From assembly GCA_022451765.1 (NCBI GenBank), contig JAKUNY010000034.1, positions 3,960 to 11,768 of the forward strand: DNA of 7,809 bases. Direction: 5' to 3'. The stretch is from Candidatus Poseidoniaceae archaeon (lineage in GTDB: Archaea; Thermoplasmatota; Poseidoniia; Poseidoniales; Poseidoniaceae). The notes beneath the pieces were generated by a model, which worked only from the letters and a program-made list of their open reading frames with translations, ran no database searches and was not told the origin of the DNA. How positions within the stretch are numbered: the stretch's first letter is position 1; each line of letters starts with the position of its first letter. Both the position numbers and the translations under genes were made by a program. Below are positions 6,860 to 7,809 of this stretch, one piece after another.

Positions 6860-7471
6860 ATGGAACACCGTCGTTGCATGAGCGTTCACGATTCACTGAA
6901 GACACTTCCAGAGTGGAACCGACTGGTGGAAATGGTTCGCGAACTTGCCTTCTTGGACGGGGGCTCAGATGAGGCCTTCACGCTCGCCTCTGGGCGGCAG
7001 TCCCGATGGTTCTTTGACATGAAACCAGTCATGATGCACACAGAATCTTCGAAACTTCTTGCACACTTGTTTAATCATCGCTTGGATGCATTGAATCCTG
7101 ATTTTGTTGGAGGACTCGAATTAGGCGCCGTTCCATTAACGGCGATTGTTATTGCAGGTTCTGAATCGAACCATCGGAAAGGGTTCATGGTTCGCAAATC
7201 TCCGAAAGGCCGAGGAGGCCGAAAAACCAACAACCCTCCGGGCATCGAAGGTGCATCGATTGCAGCAGGGGGCAGCATCGTTATCCTTGAGGATGTCACC
7301 ACAACCGGGGGTTCTTCAATTCAAGCAGTGGAAAGGATTCGGAAGACAACAACGTGTGAAGTTCTTGCAGTCATCAGCATTCTTGATCGTGAAGAAGGCG
7401 GCGTGGAGGCATTTGCAAGTGCTGGCATCCCGTTTGAGAGCATTCTCACCCGTTCCGACATCACTCAGTAG
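6860..7471 (+). CDS. pyrE: orotate phosphoribosyltransferase
   Basis: This cytoplasmic enzyme converts orotate and PRPP to orotidine 5'-phosphate, the penultimate step of UMP synthesis. The 203 residues are typical for the family. Visible motifs are FTLASGRQSRWFFDMKPV (40-57), the orotate/PRPP site near the N-terminus; VGGLELGAVPLTAI (83-96); the flexible catalytic loop VRKSPKGRGGRK (111-122); and the PRPP-binding motif VILEDVTTTGGSSI (141-154). The loop is unusual: the family pattern RKxxKxHG reads RKSPKGRG here, with Arg117 in the His position, and about four more residues precede IEG. A second in-frame ATG at 6878 (MSVHDSL) is an equally good start because neither has a Shine-Dalgarno. The gene is divergent from DP2 and directly followed by a methyltransferase gene, probably in one operon. 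Family confidence is high; the loop change leaves a small chance of altered activity. Confidence 0.93.
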   Translation: MEHRRCMSVHDSLKTLPEWNRLVEMVRELAFLDGGSDEAFTLASGRQSRWFFDMKPVMMHTESSKLLAHLFNHRLDALNPDFVGGLELGAVPLTAIVIAGSESNHRKGFMVRKSPKGRGGRKTNNPPGIEGASIAAGGSIVILEDVTTTGGSSIQAVERIRKTTTCEVLAVISILDREEGGVEAFASAGIPFESILTRSDITQ

Positions 7472-7475
7472 GTGA
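7470..7475 (+). promoter_or_regulatory. Shine-Dalgarno AGGTGA overlapping the pyrE stop
   Basis: AGGTGA matches the archaeal anti-Shine-Dalgarno sequence exactly and overlaps the pyrE TAG. It sits 5 bases before an in-frame TTG at 7481, suggesting coupled translation of the methyltransferase gene. The GTG at 7472, inside the motif itself, is the other possible start. Confidence 0.4.
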
Positions 7476-7480
7476 AACGA

Positions 7481-7809
7481 TTGGAACTGTTGATTCCCTC
7501 TGAACAGGCCATGACGGGACATCCCGTTCCGGATGCTTCTCTGAAGGATATTTCCTTTTTTCATGCAAGCGAAGGCAAACCACTGGCCACGCCTTGGCAG
7601 GTGGCGATGACACGTGCAGATTACATCACACAATTCGAACTTCCTTCGGGGATGGTTTTGGATTGTGCGTGCGGCTCAGGCATCCAACTCGCAGCCTATG
7701 CTTCAAGACTCAAGCGACCGGCCCTTGGAATCGAACTCGATCATGATAGAGCGATTGCGACCAGTCTAAAACTCAACACGATTGCCCGTCGTTTTTCCAC
7801 GTTTGGCCA
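7481..7809 (+). CDS. class I SAM-dependent methyltransferase, N-terminal part
   Basis: The window contains the first 109 or so residues of a Rossmann-fold methyltransferase; the rest lies past the right edge. Residues 37-50 (ATPWQVAMTRADYI) lead into motif I, MVLDCACGSGIQLAAYAS (58-75), whose GSG loop binds S-adenosylmethionine. Next comes ALGIELDHDRAIA (81-93), where the acidic residue after the second strand would contact the ribose. The substrate cannot be told from this part. The DCACGSGIQLA style and the preceding TPWQVA segment recall RNA-modifying methyltransferases, but that is an impression. The start is uncertain: TTG 7481 has a well-spaced AGGTGA, GTG 7472 directly follows the pyrE stop, and ATG 7511 lacks any ribosome-binding site. 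It follows pyrE with essentially no gap and is likely cotranscribed. Confidence 0.8.
   Translation, partial: MELLIPSEQAMTGHPVPDASLKDISFFHASEGKPLATPWQVAMTRADYITQFELPSGMVLDCACGSGIQLAAYASRLKRPALGIELDHDRAIATSLKLNTIARRFSTFG

Noticed and set aside
7556..7561. T6 run as an archaeal terminator after pyrE
   Set aside because: It lies about 85 bases inside the methyltransferase frame, where it encodes two Phe residues, and is short. Internal coding use is the simpler explanation.
1..7809. CRISPR array, insertion sequence, tRNA or rRNA
   Set aside because: I saw no regularly spaced repeats, transposase motifs, terminal inverted repeats or cloverleaf-like segments on either strand by eye.

Overview
This window looks archaeal and comes from the core genome. 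The marker genes are the large subunit of the archaea-specific family D DNA polymerase (DP2), the iron-sulfur large subunit of the archaeal/eukaryotic-type primase (PriL), and an archaeal MptE-type (DUF115) pterin pyrophosphokinase. Roughly balanced base composition, short intergenic gaps, scarce Shine-Dalgarno motifs and a long DP2 without an intein suggest a mesophilic, probably marine euryarchaeon of the Thermoplasmatota, such as Marine Group II (Poseidoniales). That placement is an inference from protein character, not from a search.

Layout, left to right. PriL (priL) is on the minus strand from about 1247 down to 24. Head-to-head with it, on the plus strand from 1267, is an MptE-like 6-hydroxymethyl-dihydropterin pyrophosphokinase, followed 18 bases later by an unrecognised two-helix membrane protein with an extracytoplasmic beta-rich domain (2062-2688). 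That gene collides tail-to-tail, with no base between the stop codons, with the DP2 gene on the minus strand (6765 down to 2689). A short divergent intergenic region (about 6766-6859) then separates DP2 from pyrE (orotate phosphoribosyltransferase, plus strand). The pyrE stop codon lies within the start region of a class I SAM-dependent methyltransferase that runs off the right edge. No stretch longer than 100 bases lacks a gene.

How the genes relate. PriL and DP2 are replisome components: PriL helps make primers and DP2 is the catalytic subunit of the replicative polymerase. MptE and PyrE make a pterin cofactor precursor and UMP, so they serve one-carbon and nucleotide metabolism. I found no mobile element, CRISPR array, RNA gene or defence-like cassette, and nothing here looks like a wholly new system. 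The points most worth checking are the expanded zinc knuckles of DP2, the altered catalytic loop of PyrE, an altered aspartate motif in MptE, the unknown membrane protein, the tight divergent and convergent junctions, and a recurrent GGGGGT ribosome-binding variant.
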